This document shows positions 27,137 through 37,114 of a stretch of DNA of 64,000 nucleotides, piece by piece. The DNA lies in contig NZ_CP129019.1 in the NCBI RefSeq assembly GCF_020524355.2, positions 1,860,001 to 1,924,000 of the forward strand, in the 5' to 3' direction. The first letter of the stretch is position 1; each line of letters opens with the position of its first letter. This stretch comes from Mesobacillus subterraneus. GTDB taxonomy: Bacteria > Bacillota > Bacilli > Bacillales > Cytobacillaceae. The notes under the pieces are model-generated. The model made no database searches. It had not been told where the DNA came from and saw only the letters and a program-made list of their open reading frames with translations. The position numbers and the translations under genes were made by a program.

Positions 27137-27255
27137 ATGCTCTTATGAAAGCATTTGGTTTTCTATAAGAGTACCTTTTTCATGTAAACATGCCCTTATG
27201 CACGGATTTGCCCAGCTATAAGGGTTGCTTTCGCCCATAAAGATGCCCTTATGCA
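27137..27255. repeat. Tandem 53-bp imperfect repeat with inner inverted repeats
   Basis: ATGCYCTTATG begins at 27137, 27190 and 27243, exactly 53 bp apart. The inner element CTATAAGRGT begins at 27163 and 27216, again 53 bp apart. In each unit CYCTTAT and ATAAGRG can pair. About 2.2 copies are present, in the non-coding gap between convergent genes. Confidence 0.75.
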
Positions 27256-27337
27256 GCCTTTTAAACCTTATACTGTATCTAGAACCTTGAAAGGGACAAT
27301 AATACATTCATTTGTTTCAATTAAATTGCGTTGTTTA

Positions 27338-28300
27338 TTAATCTTCCTTTGCTTTCGTGTCTCCCATAAAAATAAGGGTGAAATCTTCAACAAAAGCTGG
27401 AATGTCTGCTTCCATGCCTATCCAATCCAGATTTTCTTCTGGTTCCTGCTCAGGCTTGGGCCTGAAGTCAGCCATGCTCTTACCTCTTGCCCTCCCAAAT
27501 AATTCTACGGTTACTCGTCTTGGCAAATATTTTACTAAGTTTTTGTTCACCAGGGCACTCAATGTGATCACATCATGGAGCGGTGCACCCTGGATACCTG
27601 GGACATTCTTTTTATACGCCTCAAAGTAGTAATCATATACAGGTTTAATTAGATCCTTAAAAGGAGACTGGCTGTTTTGTGCAAGATAATCTATTACTGC
27701 TGGGGGGATGATGGCTTTATTCGTGATATTTAAAGGATGCAGAAAAACATTTCTTGCCTTTTCCAGCACCTGATTAGCAGCAATCGGATCAGCATAGAAA
27801 TTTGCCTCAGCTTCCGCTGTTACATTGCCAGGTACAAGGAAGGCGCCTCCCATGATGTAGACGGCACTTACTGTTTTGAACGGTTCCTCACCATATAGAA
27901 TAAATGGTATAGCTAGTTCCGTTTGCCTTCCGACTCCGACGATTACTAGATTATCAGGATATTGGTTAACAATATCGAGGATTTTATTTATATCATAGAC
28001 CTTTAGTTCTCCCAAATCGTCTGGCGGTCTGATTGGACCAAGTCCCTCTGGTCCATGTATCTCCGGGTAAAAGGTAGCCAGTTCACCTGTTAAAGGTCCT
28101 GATGCACCTGCGATGATCGGTATATCTTCTCTCCCTCCCAGCTGCAATAAGTAGGCCGTGTTATTAATTGCCTGTTCTTTTGTGACATTTCCGTACCCGG
28201 TAACAACTCCCACAACATTAAGTTCAGGATGAAGCAGGGCATACATAAGGGCCAATGAATCATCGACCCCTGAATCTGTAAATAACAGAATATTATACAT
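27338..28300 (-). CDS. Nucleoside hydrolase (IunH family)
   Basis: A 320-residue inosine-uridine nucleoside N-ribohydrolase-type enzyme that cleaves nucleosides to base and ribose. The N-terminal calcium-binding motif reads LFTDSGVDDSLALMYAL; DxD becomes DSG, a small departure from the usual DTDPGxDD, although the DD pair is kept. GPEGLGPIRPP and the YIMGGAF...NFYADPIAA stretch are also present. GGGTGGG precedes the ATG. Nucleobase specificity cannot be read. Confidence 0.85.
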   Translation of the reverse strand: MYNILLFTDSGVDDSLALMYALLHPELNVVGVVTGYGNVTKEQAINNTAYLLQLGGREDIPIIAGASGPLTGELATFYPEIHGPEGLGPIRPPDDLGELKVYDINKILDIVNQYPDNLVIVGVGRQTELAIPFILYGEEPFKTVSAVYIMGGAFLVPGNVTAEAEANFYADPIAANQVLEKARNVFLHPLNITNKAIIPPAVIDYLAQNSQSPFKDLIKPVYDYYFEAYKKNVPGIQGAPLHDVITLSALVNKNLVKYLPRRVTVELFGRARGKSMADFRPKPEQEPEENLDWIGMEADIPAFVEDFTLIFMGDTKAKED

Positions 28301-28413
28301 AGCAACCCACCCTTTACTCAGCTAACCTATTTTATGAAATATTTTTCCTCCTGATGCTCCTTCCCCTTTTTAATTCAGGAAATAGACATCCAACTTTCTT
28401 AACCAATACATAG

Positions 28414-28971
28414 CTATATTTTCTGACAAAAAATTGTCTGTCGTCCCTCCTGCTCATTTTCTTCAAAAAAGAGGATTTTCCACTCTATGAATTCTCTAAG
28501 AAGCTCATTTGACTCCAGCTTGTATTGATTTGATATATGTACGTTTCCAGCTGCATATTGTTTGTAAAATGTTTCGAAAAATAAATATCCATCATCATTA
28601 ATCACTTGTTTTACCAGTGAAAATAAAGAACGGTCCAGATAATAGGTCATGACCGCTAAATCGTATTTATGGGTCATGAAATCGGTTCTTTCTTTCGTCA
28701 GATCAGCTACTCTGGTTGTAATATTCAACCCTCGGTTATCTGCCTGTCCTTGAATATAGTTAATAGCAATGTCAGAAATATCGATAGCTGTCACGTCATA
28801 GCCTAGCTCGGCAAGATAGAAGCTATTGCCTCCCATACCAGAGGCAAAGTCAATCGCAGTCCCTCTGTTCAGGTAAGAAGCTATCCCTAGCAATCTTTTA
28901 TTTGGATCTGGAGTTGCCTGGTTAGTCAGTTTATCTATATATTTTCGATTCCATTTATCTCGAGCATCCAC
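28414..28971 (-). CDS. Class I SAM-dependent methyltransferase (TehB-like)
   Basis: A 185-residue Rossmann methyltransferase. Motif I is AIDFASGMGGNSFYLAELG (residues 39-57), followed by the acidic loop DVTAIDIS and YDLAVMTYYLDRSLF. Size and motifs resemble TehB-type small-molecule methyltransferases; the substrate is unknown. The start is GTG 28971 with AAGGG 7 bases upstream. Confidence 0.8.
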   Translation of the reverse strand: MDARDKWNRKYIDKLTNQATPDPNKRLLGIASYLNRGTAIDFASGMGGNSFYLAELGYDVTAIDISDIAINYIQGQADNRGLNITTRVADLTKERTDFMTHKYDLAVMTYYLDRSLFSLVKQVINDDGYLFFETFYKQYAAGNVHISNQYKLESNELLREFIEWKILFFEENEQEGRQTIFCQKI

Positions 28972-29135
28972 AATATATCCCTTCCTTCCGAAAGAGTTAT
29001 CAAAAATATACCATAGATGAATAATTCATTCTGTTTCAGTTTATGTTTTTATAATATTCTGAAAATATATTGATAAATCACTCAAAAAAAGTCATACTTT
29101 CATTGTACTTAAATATTTATTATTAGAAGTTATTT

Positions 29136-29151
29136 TAGTAAGCGCTTTCAT
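29136..29151. promoter_or_regulatory. Candidate cre (CcpA) site
   Basis: TAGTAAGCGCTTTCAT matches WTGNNARCGNWWWCAW at 15 of 16 positions. It lies about 30 bases before the symporter start, a likely carbon-catabolite control point. Confidence 0.5.
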
Positions 29152-29182
29152 ATTTTATTCTTTATTATGAGGAGGAGATGAG

Positions 29183-30423
29183 ATGTCACTGACGCGTAAA
29201 ATTCTTTATGGTATGGGATTGGGTATCATTGTTGGTCTTATTTTTAACTTAGCATTGCCTGGAGTGTTCGAAACAGTTAATAGTTATGTATTCGTCCCTC
29301 TTGGAAAAATCTTTGTCAATTTAATTAAAATGCTTGTTGTCCCTATTGTTATTGTTTCACTGATATTAGGAACTGCAGGAATTAGTGATCCGAAGAAGCT
29401 TGGCAGGATTGGCGGAAAGACGATCACTTTCTTCCTCATTACTACCGCAATTGCCCTAGTATTTGCGATCGGAATGGCACTTCTGATTCAACCAGGTTCA
29501 GGCAGCTTCCAGTTGGATGGCGCAAGCTTTGAAGGTGCTGAGGCGCCGCCGGTTATCGAAACATTATTGAATATTATTCGGCCAACCCACTTGGGGCCAT
29601 GGTCGAAGGTTCTATGCTCCAAGTGATCGCATTTTCAATTATCATTGGCTTTGGTATAGCTAGAGTTGGTGAAAAGGCATCTGGACTGATCAAACTTGTC
29701 GAACAGGCAAATGATGTACTAATGTATTTAGTTCAGGCTATCATGAAATTTGCACCATATGGGGCTTTCGGTTTGATTGCTACAGCAATCGGCAGCCAGG
29801 GTCTAGAGGCAATCTCAGCAATGGGTAAATATATGTTCGTGGTTCTGTTCGTCCTGCTGCTGCACCTTGTGATCACATATGGTTCAGCGGTCTCTTTGCT
29901 CGGAAAACTGAATCCGATAAAATTCATCAAGGAATTTTCGCCAGCAATGATTGTGGCATTCAGCACTTCAAGTAGTGCAGCGACTCTGCCTATTTCTATG
30001 AAAACATTGCAAAATAATCTTAAGGTTTCCAAAAGTGTCAGTGGTTTTGTACAGCCTTTGGGAGCCACGATCAATATGGATGGAACAGCGATCATGCAAG
30101 GGGTTGCCACCATCTTTATTGCTCAGGTTTATGGAGCCGAACTTGGACTGGGTCAATTATTGACTGTCATATTGACAGCGACTTTGGCAAGTATCGGAAC
30201 AGCTGGTGTCCCTGGAGTGGGATTGATCATGCTGTCAATGGTATTAACTTCAGTAGGCTTGCCTGTTGAAGCAATTGCTTTAGTGCTTGGGGTCGACCGT
30301 CTCCTTGATATGTGCAGAACCGCTGTCAACATTACCGGCGATGCTGTTTGCGCCGTCTATGTTGCCCGCTCTGAAGGGGAAACTTTCGAAGAAGTTGAAA
30401 TTGACGAGAATATTACTGCATAA
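29183..30423 (+). CDS. DAACS-family dicarboxylate/amino-acid:cation symporter, frameshifted
   Basis: A sodium or proton symporter for glutamate, aspartate or C4-dicarboxylates (GltP/GltT/DctP family), about 413 residues. Family marks are AFSTSSSAATLPISM (the serine-rich re-entrant loop) and GATINMDGTAIMQG, with the C-terminal GVDRLLDMCRTAVNITGD. The frame breaks near 29580: ATTATTCGGCC needs one more C to give N-I-I-P-A-N-P-L-G-A-M-V-E-G, so a single C is missing. Both halves are otherwise intact. AGGAGG precedes the ATG. The cre-like site upstream suggests repression by glucose. Confidence 0.85.
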
Positions 30424-30426
30424 TTC

Positions 30427-30474
30427 CCAAATAAAACAGCTGCTCAATTCATTTTGAGCAGCTGTTTTATTTGG
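30427..30474. terminator. Bidirectional terminator between symporter and MscS
   Basis: A perfect stem of 20 or so base pairs, CCAAATAAAACAGCTGCTCA with its complement, and T-rich on both sides. Confidence 0.9.
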
Positions 30475-30515
30475 CTTTCTTGAAAACTATAAGAGTTTGT
30501 TTATAAAACGACAGG

Positions 30516-31565
30516 TCATTTTGTATCAATCATTTGAAAGTTTATTGCTGGGAGATGGATGTCGTTTTCAACAAAAATCGCTGCGACCATATGCCTTAAT
30601 TTACTTTCAATCTTTTCTTTGATTTCAAAGTTAACGACCGGTATTTCAATGAGGAACTCCATCGCCTTGCTATGAAAATCAATAAACCGAATATCAGGCT
30701 TCGGAGAATCAAGGATACCTTCTTCATTATCCTTAATTTCATTAACTGCTTGTTCAAGTAGAGCTTGTACCCTGTGAGTATCTGTCCCAAAAGCGACACT
30801 CACCTTTACCTGAGCCATCATTTCTGCACTGGTTCGGTTCTTTACAATCTGCTCAATAAAATACTGGTTAGGGACTATCAATGTCCCTTCTTTTGCCGTA
30901 CGTATGATTGTGGATCTTAACCGTATTTTTTCAACACGCCCGACCTTATCATTGATCTGAATGATTTCCCCTACTTCAATTGGTCTTTCAAACAAAATGA
31001 TAATACCGGATACAAAGTTACCAGCAACATTCCTCATGCCAAAACCAATACCAATGCCAAGAACACCAAAAACTGCCCCTATCGCAGTCAGGTTGATCCC
31101 TACACTTGTTAAACTTACCGCAAGGGCTGCAAACATAACAGTATAGTAAATGATTTGATTGAACGTATACCCCAATCCCCTGTCCACTCCGTAATAATCA
31201 TAAACAGATGATAAAATATACTTATTGAATAACTTAATAAGCCTGTGTGCAAGTGAAACGATGAGGAAAGCAATGACTAGCAGCAAAATTGTTACATCGA
31301 CTTCCCCATGAGTATATAGAGGATTAAATAACCAATCATTTTTTGAGAAGGTTAATAAGAGCAAAATGATGATTCCGTAAAAGGTGACCCAATCCGCCAG
31401 GGAATCGATTATGGGCAGAGCCTTTTGGAAGAGTCTTGAGTTTTTTGCAGCCGAATACTTCGCTGCCTTCTTGATTAACCAATTTCCTAAAATGATAATC
31501 ACTAAAAATACAGCCAGCCTTATAATTTCTTCTCGCGAAATGTCCCTAATAAAAGTATCTACCAT
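30516..31565 (-). CDS. MscS-family mechanosensitive channel
   Basis: A 349-residue small-conductance mechanosensitive channel relative with four hydrophobic segments before the MscS core. The pore helix region is GAVFGVLGIGIGFGMRNVAGNF, and the beta domain begins FERPIEVGEIIQINDKVG. It releases solutes on hypo-osmotic shock. The start at 31565 has AGGTGG 5 bases upstream; an earlier TTG at 31586 is less likely. Length is somewhat above E. coli MscS (286) because of extra N-terminal helices. Confidence 0.85.
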   Translation of the reverse strand: MVDTFIRDISREEIIRLAVFLVIIILGNWLIKKAAKYSAAKNSRLFQKALPIIDSLADWVTFYGIIILLLLTFSKNDWLFNPLYTHGEVDVTILLLVIAFLIVSLAHRLIKLFNKYILSSVYDYYGVDRGLGYTFNQIIYYTVMFAALAVSLTSVGINLTAIGAVFGVLGIGIGFGMRNVAGNFVSGIIILFERPIEVGEIIQINDKVGRVEKIRLRSTIIRTAKEGTLIVPNQYFIEQIVKNRTSAEMMAQVKVSVAFGTDTHRVQALLEQAVNEIKDNEEGILDSPKPDIRFIDFHSKAMEFLIEIPVVNFEIKEKIESKLRHMVAAIFVENDIHLPAINFQMIDTK

Positions 31566-31633
31566 GTGTACCACCTGCAATTCCAATATATCTGTCTATT
31601 CCTTTAAAATAACCGGTTTAAACTTATCAGGTA

Positions 31634-31678
31634 TACAAAAACAAACCCACTCCTTTATAGAATGGGTTTGTTTTTGTA
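31634..31678 (-). terminator. Terminator after YebC-like gene
   Basis: TACAAAAACAAACCCA / TGGGTTTGTTTTTGTA stem, T-rich on the minus strand. Confidence 0.85.
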
Positions 31679-31689
31679 TTAAAATTCAA

Positions 31690-32406
31690 TTAAGCAAAAT
31701 CAACATTATGGTATACCTGCTGTACATCCTCTAAATCTTCCAGTGCATCAACTAACTTCTCGAATTGTTCCTGTGTTTCTTCGTCAAGAGTAACCTCGTT
31801 CTGAGGCAGCATTGTCAGTTCAGCAACAGTAAAATCATTGATTCCGGCATTCCTGAAAGCTTCCTGAATAGCGTGGAATTGATCAGGTTCACCATAGATA
31901 ATGACAGAATCATCTTCTTCAAGGATATCGCGAACATCAACATCAGCTTCCATTAGAATTTCTAGTGCCTCTTCAGCTGACTTTCCTTCAAAACCAATTA
32001 CCGCCGTTCTGTCGAACATATAAGATACGGAACCAGCTACTCCCATGTTCCCGCCATTCTTTCCGAAAGCTGCACGTACATTAGACGCCGTACGGTTTAC
32101 ATTGTTTGTAAGTGCATCAACGATTACCATGGATCCATTAGGACCAAAGCCTTCGTAACGAAGCTCCTGATAATTTTCTTCAGCTCCGCCTTTGGCTTTA
32201 TCGATTGCACGATCAATAATGACTCTTGGTACGTTATATGTCTTCGCTCTTTCAAGAACGAATTTCAGTGCCTGGTTTGATTCTGGATTCGGTTCACCTT
32301 GTCTGGCTGCAACATAAATCTCAAGCGCGAATTTTGAATAAACCCTGCTAGTATTTGCATCCTTGGACGCTTTTTTTTCTTTAATGTTGTTCCATTTACG
32401 ACCCAT
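31690..32406 (-). CDS. YebC/PmpR-family protein (YeeI type)
   Basis: A 238-residue member of the YebC/PmpR family. It begins [20 protein letters not shown], the B. subtilis YeeI form. Conserved stretches are [29 protein letters not shown] and [19 protein letters not shown]. The family was first described as transcription regulators; recent work ties YebC proteins to translation, helping ribosomes at proline-rich stretches. The start is chosen for the GAGAGTGG site and the family N-terminus; the frame extends 13 codons upstream without support. Confidence 0.88.
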   Translation of the reverse strand: MGRKWNNIKEKKASKDANTSRVYSKFALEIYVAARQGEPNPESNQALKFVLERAKTYNVPRVIIDRAIDKAKGGAEENYQELRYEGFGPNGSMVIVDALTNNVNRTASNVRAAFGKNGGNMGVAGSVSYMFDRTAVIGFEGKSAEEALEILMEADVDVRDILEEDDSVIIYGEPDQFHAIQEAFRNAGINDFTVAELTMLPQNEVTLDEETQEQFEKLVDALEDLEDVQQVYHNVDFA

Positions 32407-32637
32407 AAATTCCACTCTCTTTCGACTTATATCAGATAGCCGCAATTAATTGGGTAAATCCTGCAGCATCTTCTCACAGATAATATTATACCTTAAATGG
32501 AAGATTTGTTAAGAGGTTAGTATACAATGGTATTACGATATACTGACAATGATGAAGTAAATCATTGATTCTGCGATTGCTACCATGTTCATGCGATAGG
32601 ATGAGACGCTTCTCTACTGGATAAATCCACATTAATG

Positions 32638-32671
32638 AAAGACACCTGCCCTAAGTGGACAGGTGTCTTTG
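32638..32671 (-). terminator. Terminator after alpha/beta hydrolase
   Basis: AAAGACACCTG / CAGGTGTCTTT stem, flanked by T on the minus strand. Confidence 0.85.
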
Positions 32672-32676
32672 AATTG

Positions 32677-33468
32677 TTATTTTTTTGCAAGAAAATCCTT
32701 CATCACCTTCACAAGTTTTCCAGGCTGTTCATACATGCTCATATGGCCGGCATTTTTAATTACCTTCTCTTCAATATTTTGTCTCGATACAGTAAAAGTT
32801 TTTTCAGGAGGGATAATTTGATCCTGTTCACCAGCAATTAAGAGCACAGGAAGGTCTGTTTCTTCTAATACTTTTATCCTTCCTGGTCGATCCTTCATCG
32901 CCTTCAATGCGCTTATAAGGCCTTCTACATTGGTATTCAAGCCAATTTTGATTGTCTCTTCGATTTCCTTCGCATTCACTTCTGTATTTTCAGGAGAAAA
33001 GAGCTTCTGGGAAAGTCCCTCGATAAATGGTCCAGCTCCTTCTTCCTGAATTTTCTTTGCATTGATTTCTCTGGATTCTTTTGCTTCCTCTGAATCCGGA
33101 TGTGCTGTTGAGTGTACCAAAGAGAAAGCTTTTAAATGCTGAGGGTATAAGTCGGCAAATGCCAGGGTGATATATCCCCCCAGAGAATGACCGAAAAACG
33201 TTACCTTATCCACACCTAACTCGTCTAACAATTCTTTAATGGTACTGACCATATCCTCGATGGAATATCTGTCTTTCCCCATTCCTGACTCTCCATGGAC
33301 TGGAAGATCGAGTGCGATGACTCTATGATTGTCGGTCAATTCGGGAATGATTTCCTCCCAATATTTCTTGCTGCCGGCAAATCCATGTATGAGTAAGATT
33401 GGATCTCCTTTGCCTTCATCAATAAAACTTATGTCCGTACTCCCGGCTCTTGCTAATTTTGAGTCCAT
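32677..33468 (-). CDS. Alpha/beta hydrolase
   Basis: A 263-residue alpha/beta-hydrolase fold protein with the oxyanion motif LIHGFAGSKKYW (about 26-37), nucleophile GHSLGG (near 95), acid in AGEQDQIIP and histidine in NAGHMSMYE. These suggest a carboxylesterase-like enzyme; the substrate is unknown. It has no signal peptide, so it is cytoplasmic. AGGAGCGG precedes the ATG. It is monocistronic, ending in its own terminator. Confidence 0.82.
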   Translation of the reverse strand: MDSKLARAGSTDISFIDEGKGDPILLIHGFAGSKKYWEEIIPELTDNHRVIALDLPVHGESGMGKDRYSIEDMVSTIKELLDELGVDKVTFFGHSLGGYITLAFADLYPQHLKAFSLVHSTAHPDSEEAKESREINAKKIQEEGAGPFIEGLSQKLFSPENTEVNAKEIEETIKIGLNTNVEGLISALKAMKDRPGRIKVLEETDLPVLLIAGEQDQIIPPEKTFTVSRQNIEEKVIKNAGHMSMYEQPGKLVKVMKDFLAKK

Positions 33469-33622
33469 AATATTCCGCTCCTATCATTAAGTATATTTAT
33501 TATATTCCCCGATTCTTGTTTATTAATCTATTGGTGAAATAGATAGGCTGATATTTCCACAGCTATGAAGGTGTATTCTCTGATACAATTTTAAGGTTGA
33601 TAAAACACAGGAGGATACTCTT

Positions 33623-34771
33623 ATGAAAAGACGTTTTCTGCCACTGATCATTGTTTTACTTATCTTCATGGGCGGTTTTATATCTGGAACATTGTATTCG
33701 AATACACAAAAAGCAAAATCAGTCGCAACCAGTGCTGAAGCTGCACACTCAACCAAAATATCTGGAGTAAAGAAAGAACCACAATTGAAGAAGCAAGAAG
33801 AAAAGGTTTTGATTGGCTATGTCCAGGATTTCAGGAAGCCAGACGAAATTGATTTTCAAAGCCTGACACATGTCATTTTTTCATTTGCCCATCCATACAA
33901 GGATGGCAGCATGCTGCTAAATGGAGATCATGCTGTCAAAAATTTAAGGGAGATTGTTACTAATGCGCAAAAACATGATACGAAGGTAATGCTGGCAATC
34001 GGCGGCTGGTACCATATCAATGGCGGAGAATCCTATGATTACTTCAAGGCAGCTATCTCAAACCCTGCTTCTAGAAAAAAACTGGTTCATGAGCTTGTCA
34101 GTTTTGCTGAATCAGAAAAGCTAGCTGGCATAGATATCGATTTTGAGCACCCGCGCTCAACAGAAGATGCGCTATATCTTGCTGAGTTTGCAAAAGAAAT
34201 AAGTGAACAGCTGAAACCAAACGGAAAAGAATTGTCTATCGCGGTAAATGCCAAGGTGCACAGCGTGACAGGGACTGAAATTCACTCTGTCGTGTTTGAG
34301 CCATCCATGTTCAAGTACTTTGATCATGTCAATTTGATGGCTTATGATGGTCAGTGGGATGGAGATTATAACGCTGCGAATTTATCACCTTACTCTTATT
34401 CTGCTAATATAGTAGACTATTGGACAGCTCTTTTTGACAAGCATGGATTTTCAAGGGAGAAACTTGTCCTCGGTGTGCCGCTGTATGCACAGCCTCAGGA
34501 CCCTTCGATCAAGCAAGTCTCATATGAAGCCCTTATCAATCATCATCCTGCTAATGCCACAAAGGACCATGTCGAAATGAACGGGACAACATACCACTAC
34601 AATGACCATGCCACATTGAAAAAGAAAACAAGCCTTGCACTTTCCCAACAACTTGGCGGCATGATGCTATGGGAAGCAGGTCTGGATGCTAAAGGGGATC
34701 AAAGTGCCACCGCTTTAATCTCAGGGGAATTAAAAAAACAGGAAGATCCTCGATACTATACCCGGAAATAA
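33623..34771 (+). CDS. Glycoside hydrolase family 18 protein (chitinase-like), membrane-anchored or secreted
   Basis: A 382-residue protein with an N-terminal hydrophobic segment (about 4-25), a charged linker, and a GH18 TIM barrel. The catalytic motif is AGIDIDFEHPRS, with the essential glutamate kept and phenylalanine in place of the more common tryptophan. IGGWYHINGGESYDYF and VNLMAYDGQWDGDYN are family segments. It may hydrolyse chitin or peptidoglycan-type beta-1,4 GlcNAc links; GH18 proteins in Bacillus are often spore- or wall-related. No chitin-binding or LysM domain is seen. AGGAGG is 9 bases before the ATG. Confidence 0.85.
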   Translation: MKRRFLPLIIVLLIFMGGFISGTLYSNTQKAKSVATSAEAAHSTKISGVKKEPQLKKQEEKVLIGYVQDFRKPDEIDFQSLTHVIFSFAHPYKDGSMLLNGDHAVKNLREIVTNAQKHDTKVMLAIGGWYHINGGESYDYFKAAISNPASRKKLVHELVSFAESEKLAGIDIDFEHPRSTEDALYLAEFAKEISEQLKPNGKELSIAVNAKVHSVTGTEIHSVVFEPSMFKYFDHVNLMAYDGQWDGDYNAANLSPYSYSANIVDYWTALFDKHGFSREKLVLGVPLYAQPQDPSIKQVSYEALINHHPANATKDHVEMNGTTYHYNDHATLKKKTSLALSQQLGGMMLWEAGLDAKGDQSATALISGELKKQEDPRYYTRK

Positions 34772-34773
34772 AC

Positions 34774-34803
34774 AAGGAAGCCGCTGTTGGCTTCCTTTTC
34801 TTT
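34774..34803 (+). terminator. Terminator after GH18 gene
   Basis: AAGGAAGCC / GGCTTCCTT stem, 6-base loop, then TTCTTT. Confidence 0.85.
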
Positions 34804-34878
34804 ATGACCCCTTGGACATCGTTTTGTTACTGCATGAATAAGTTAGCAGTAAAGAACTATACGGTGGTGAACTGAAGA

Positions 34879-36951
34879 ATGAGATTACCAGCTATATTAT
34901 CCGGACCGTTCATTAGAAGGGCTGACGCTTCTTCCATATATATTTGGATTGCATTAAGCCGTCAAGTTGAAATCGAGGCTCAATTGTTTCAAATTGATCC
35001 TGCTGGTGCAGACGAAGAAAATAAGTATGTCCCATTTGAAATCCTTACTGAAACCAAAGTGTATAAAGCAGGAGAGAAGCTATTTATCTATTTGGTCAAA
35101 ATCTATCCCGCCCATACAGGTTTTCCTCCCTTCACCCTCCTTGGTTATGATTTGATTTTTAAAAAGGGGCATTTTGTCAAAAATCTTGGCAGTTATAACC
35201 TGCTCAATCCTGATAATCCACGTTCAATCGTATACGGAAATCTAAAATTTCCTGCGTTTTATCTAAACCATGAAAGTGAGGCTGCAAACTTGCTGTATGG
35301 CTCATGCCGAAAGCCGCATGGACATGGTGATGATGCCCTGTTTGCAGCAGATGTCCTCTTAGAAAATAAACATCTTGATCTCTCAGAAAGACCTAATGCC
35401 TTATTTTTAATGGGAGACCAAATTTATACAGATGATGTTGCAGACCCTCTTTTTCCCATTCTGACTGAACTTGGGAAGGAATTGATCGGTAAGAAGGATA
35501 GCGCCAAATTACATGAGCTCCTGCCGGAAAACTTAAATAAGGTGCTATACCAGGTGAATGGACGGCAATTCCTGGTCGAGCATCTCGCCAACTTTTCTAC
35601 CAGGAAGGGTGATAATCATTTGATGACTTTTGGTGAATATGCAGCCATGTATGTATTCAGCTGGAGTCCGGAAATTTGGGATGACATCCATGAGAGTGAT
35701 TTGCTTCCTTCCTTTCAACAGTTACTGGAAAGGAATATACTTCATCTTAAATTGGATAAAGATGAAAAGAAGAGAACGAAAGAACTGTTGAAATTGGAAG
35801 CGAGGTATGAGGAGCAAATCGAGAATTTGAGGAGCTTTGTCGTCTTACTGTCTGCGACAAGACGTTTGATGGCGAACACGCCAACCTACATGATTTTTGA
35901 TGATCATGATATGACAGATGATTGGAATATATCCGAAAAGTGGGCTGCTTCTGTAAGGGAATCTTCTTTAGGCAGGTATATAATCGGAAACGGCCTGGCT
36001 GCCTACTGGCTATTCCAGGGTTGGGGTAATGAGCCGGAGGGATTTGACCAGACATTTTTGGAAAATGTTAATAGCTTTATCGCTTCTTCCAGCATTGATT
36101 CAGCCAGTTACAAACAAGGGTTGGATTATTTATGGAATTATCATTCCTGGCATTTCATCGCTCCTACCGTTCCGAAAACAGTCTTTCTTGATACTACTAG
36201 GACCCAACGTGAGTTCGATTTGAGGCCAAAGACAATTAAACTAGGGAGAATGATTGAAGAAACAACGCGCACTCCCCTTTTGATCAGCAAAGAAGGCTGG
36301 GAGGCAATAGCTCAAAAATTAATTCAAAGCGGCTGGAAAAGCAAGACTCCCCTGAATATAGTTTCACCAACTCCTTTTTATGGAATGGGATTGATCGAAT
36401 CCGTGCTCCATAAATATGTATATCCATTCAAAGTTTTAGGCTTCCCTGTCCAGACAACTTTTGATTTTGATGGATGGAAGTACAATGGAAAAGGCTTGCA
36501 TTCGTTTATATCTCAAGTTGCCAGCTGGGATCCTGCGTACTGTATTTTGCTGTCCGGCGATGTCCACTTCTCTTCATCAGTGAAATCTGAGGTTCGGTTT
36601 AGTTCGGGAAAAAAACACTCACTGTATCAATTCACAAGCAGCCCCATTCATAATGAAAGCTTTACAGGGGTATGGGGAGTCTTAATGAAAACCGTGCTCT
36701 GGCTTAACGCTAGCAGAAGGAAAGAGCAGTCCCTTCATCGCAGCTGTGGGAAAACTTACAATCTTACCCTTGGAAAAAGTGATGTGAATCCTAAACAAAA
36801 GCTTTTATGGGAAGAAAGTATTCAGTACTATTCTTTCGGAGATGGCACTGTGGCCGAAACGAAAAACACAATCGGTTATCTTAAGTTCAAAAAAGGCAAA
36901 CTGGAGAATACTTTGCTTATGGCAGCGGATTACAGCGAAAGCACTGAATAA
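34879..36951 (+). CDS. PhoD-like phosphatase/phosphodiesterase
   Basis: A 690-residue protein of the alkaline phosphatase D family. An N-terminal beta domain (about 1-130) is followed by the metallophosphatase core: LYGSCRKPHG (about 139-148), LMGDQIYTDDV (near 176), FDDHDMTDDWN (about 339-349) and LLSGDVHFSSS (near 557). Bacterial PhoD enzymes cleave phosphodiesters such as teichoic acid, but this one has no Tat signal peptide (it begins MRLPAILSGPFIRRA), so it may be cytoplasmic. No PHO box is evident upstream. Confidence 0.8.
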   Translation: MRLPAILSGPFIRRADASSIYIWIALSRQVEIEAQLFQIDPAGADEENKYVPFEILTETKVYKAGEKLFIYLVKIYPAHTGFPPFTLLGYDLIFKKGHFVKNLGSYNLLNPDNPRSIVYGNLKFPAFYLNHESEAANLLYGSCRKPHGHGDDALFAADVLLENKHLDLSERPNALFLMGDQIYTDDVADPLFPILTELGKELIGKKDSAKLHELLPENLNKVLYQVNGRQFLVEHLANFSTRKGDNHLMTFGEYAAMYVFSWSPEIWDDIHESDLLPSFQQLLERNILHLKLDKDEKKRTKELLKLEARYEEQIENLRSFVVLLSATRRLMANTPTYMIFDDHDMTDDWNISEKWAASVRESSLGRYIIGNGLAAYWLFQGWGNEPEGFDQTFLENVNSFIASSSIDSASYKQGLDYLWNYHSWHFIAPTVPKTVFLDTTRTQREFDLRPKTIKLGRMIEETTRTPLLISKEGWEAIAQKLIQSGWKSKTPLNIVSPTPFYGMGLIESVLHKYVYPFKVLGFPVQTTFDFDGWKYNGKGLHSFISQVASWDPAYCILLSGDVHFSSSVKSEVRFSSGKKHSLYQFTSSPIHNESFTGVWGVLMKTVLWLNASRRKEQSLHRSCGKTYNLTLGKSDVNPKQKLLWEESIQYYSFGDGTVAETKNTIGYLKFKKGKLENTLLMAADYSESTE

Positions 36952-37023
36952 TGATAATAAAATTAATCCTCCTAAGCATTCTGAAATGAGGAAAGTGCTA
37001 TATGTCAAATAGGAGGAGCGGCT

Positions 37024-37106
37024 ATAAGAGTTATAGCTGCACTTTTATTAGTATTTTTTTCAACCTGACAGGGTGCACTAATCATGAAAAAGAAATCGAA
37101 TCCTAA
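37024..37106 (+). pseudogene. Possible remnant of a very short lipoprotein gene
   Basis: AGGAGG (37011-37016) is followed 7 bases later by ATA AGA GTT ..., which reads IRVIAALLLVFF, then a T7 run. One base later in the frame comes N-L-T-G-C-T-N-H-E-K-E-I-E-S and a stop. Hydrophobic stretch plus LTGC is a lipoprotein signal with lipobox. The start is ATA instead of ATG and the T-run needs one more T, so as written the gene is broken. It could be chance. Confidence 0.25.
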
Positions 37107-37114
37107 TTTCCGTG

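Noticed and set aside
27137..27255. CRISPR array
   Set aside because: Units are adjacent and the whole 53 bp is repeated; there are no unique spacers and no cas genes.
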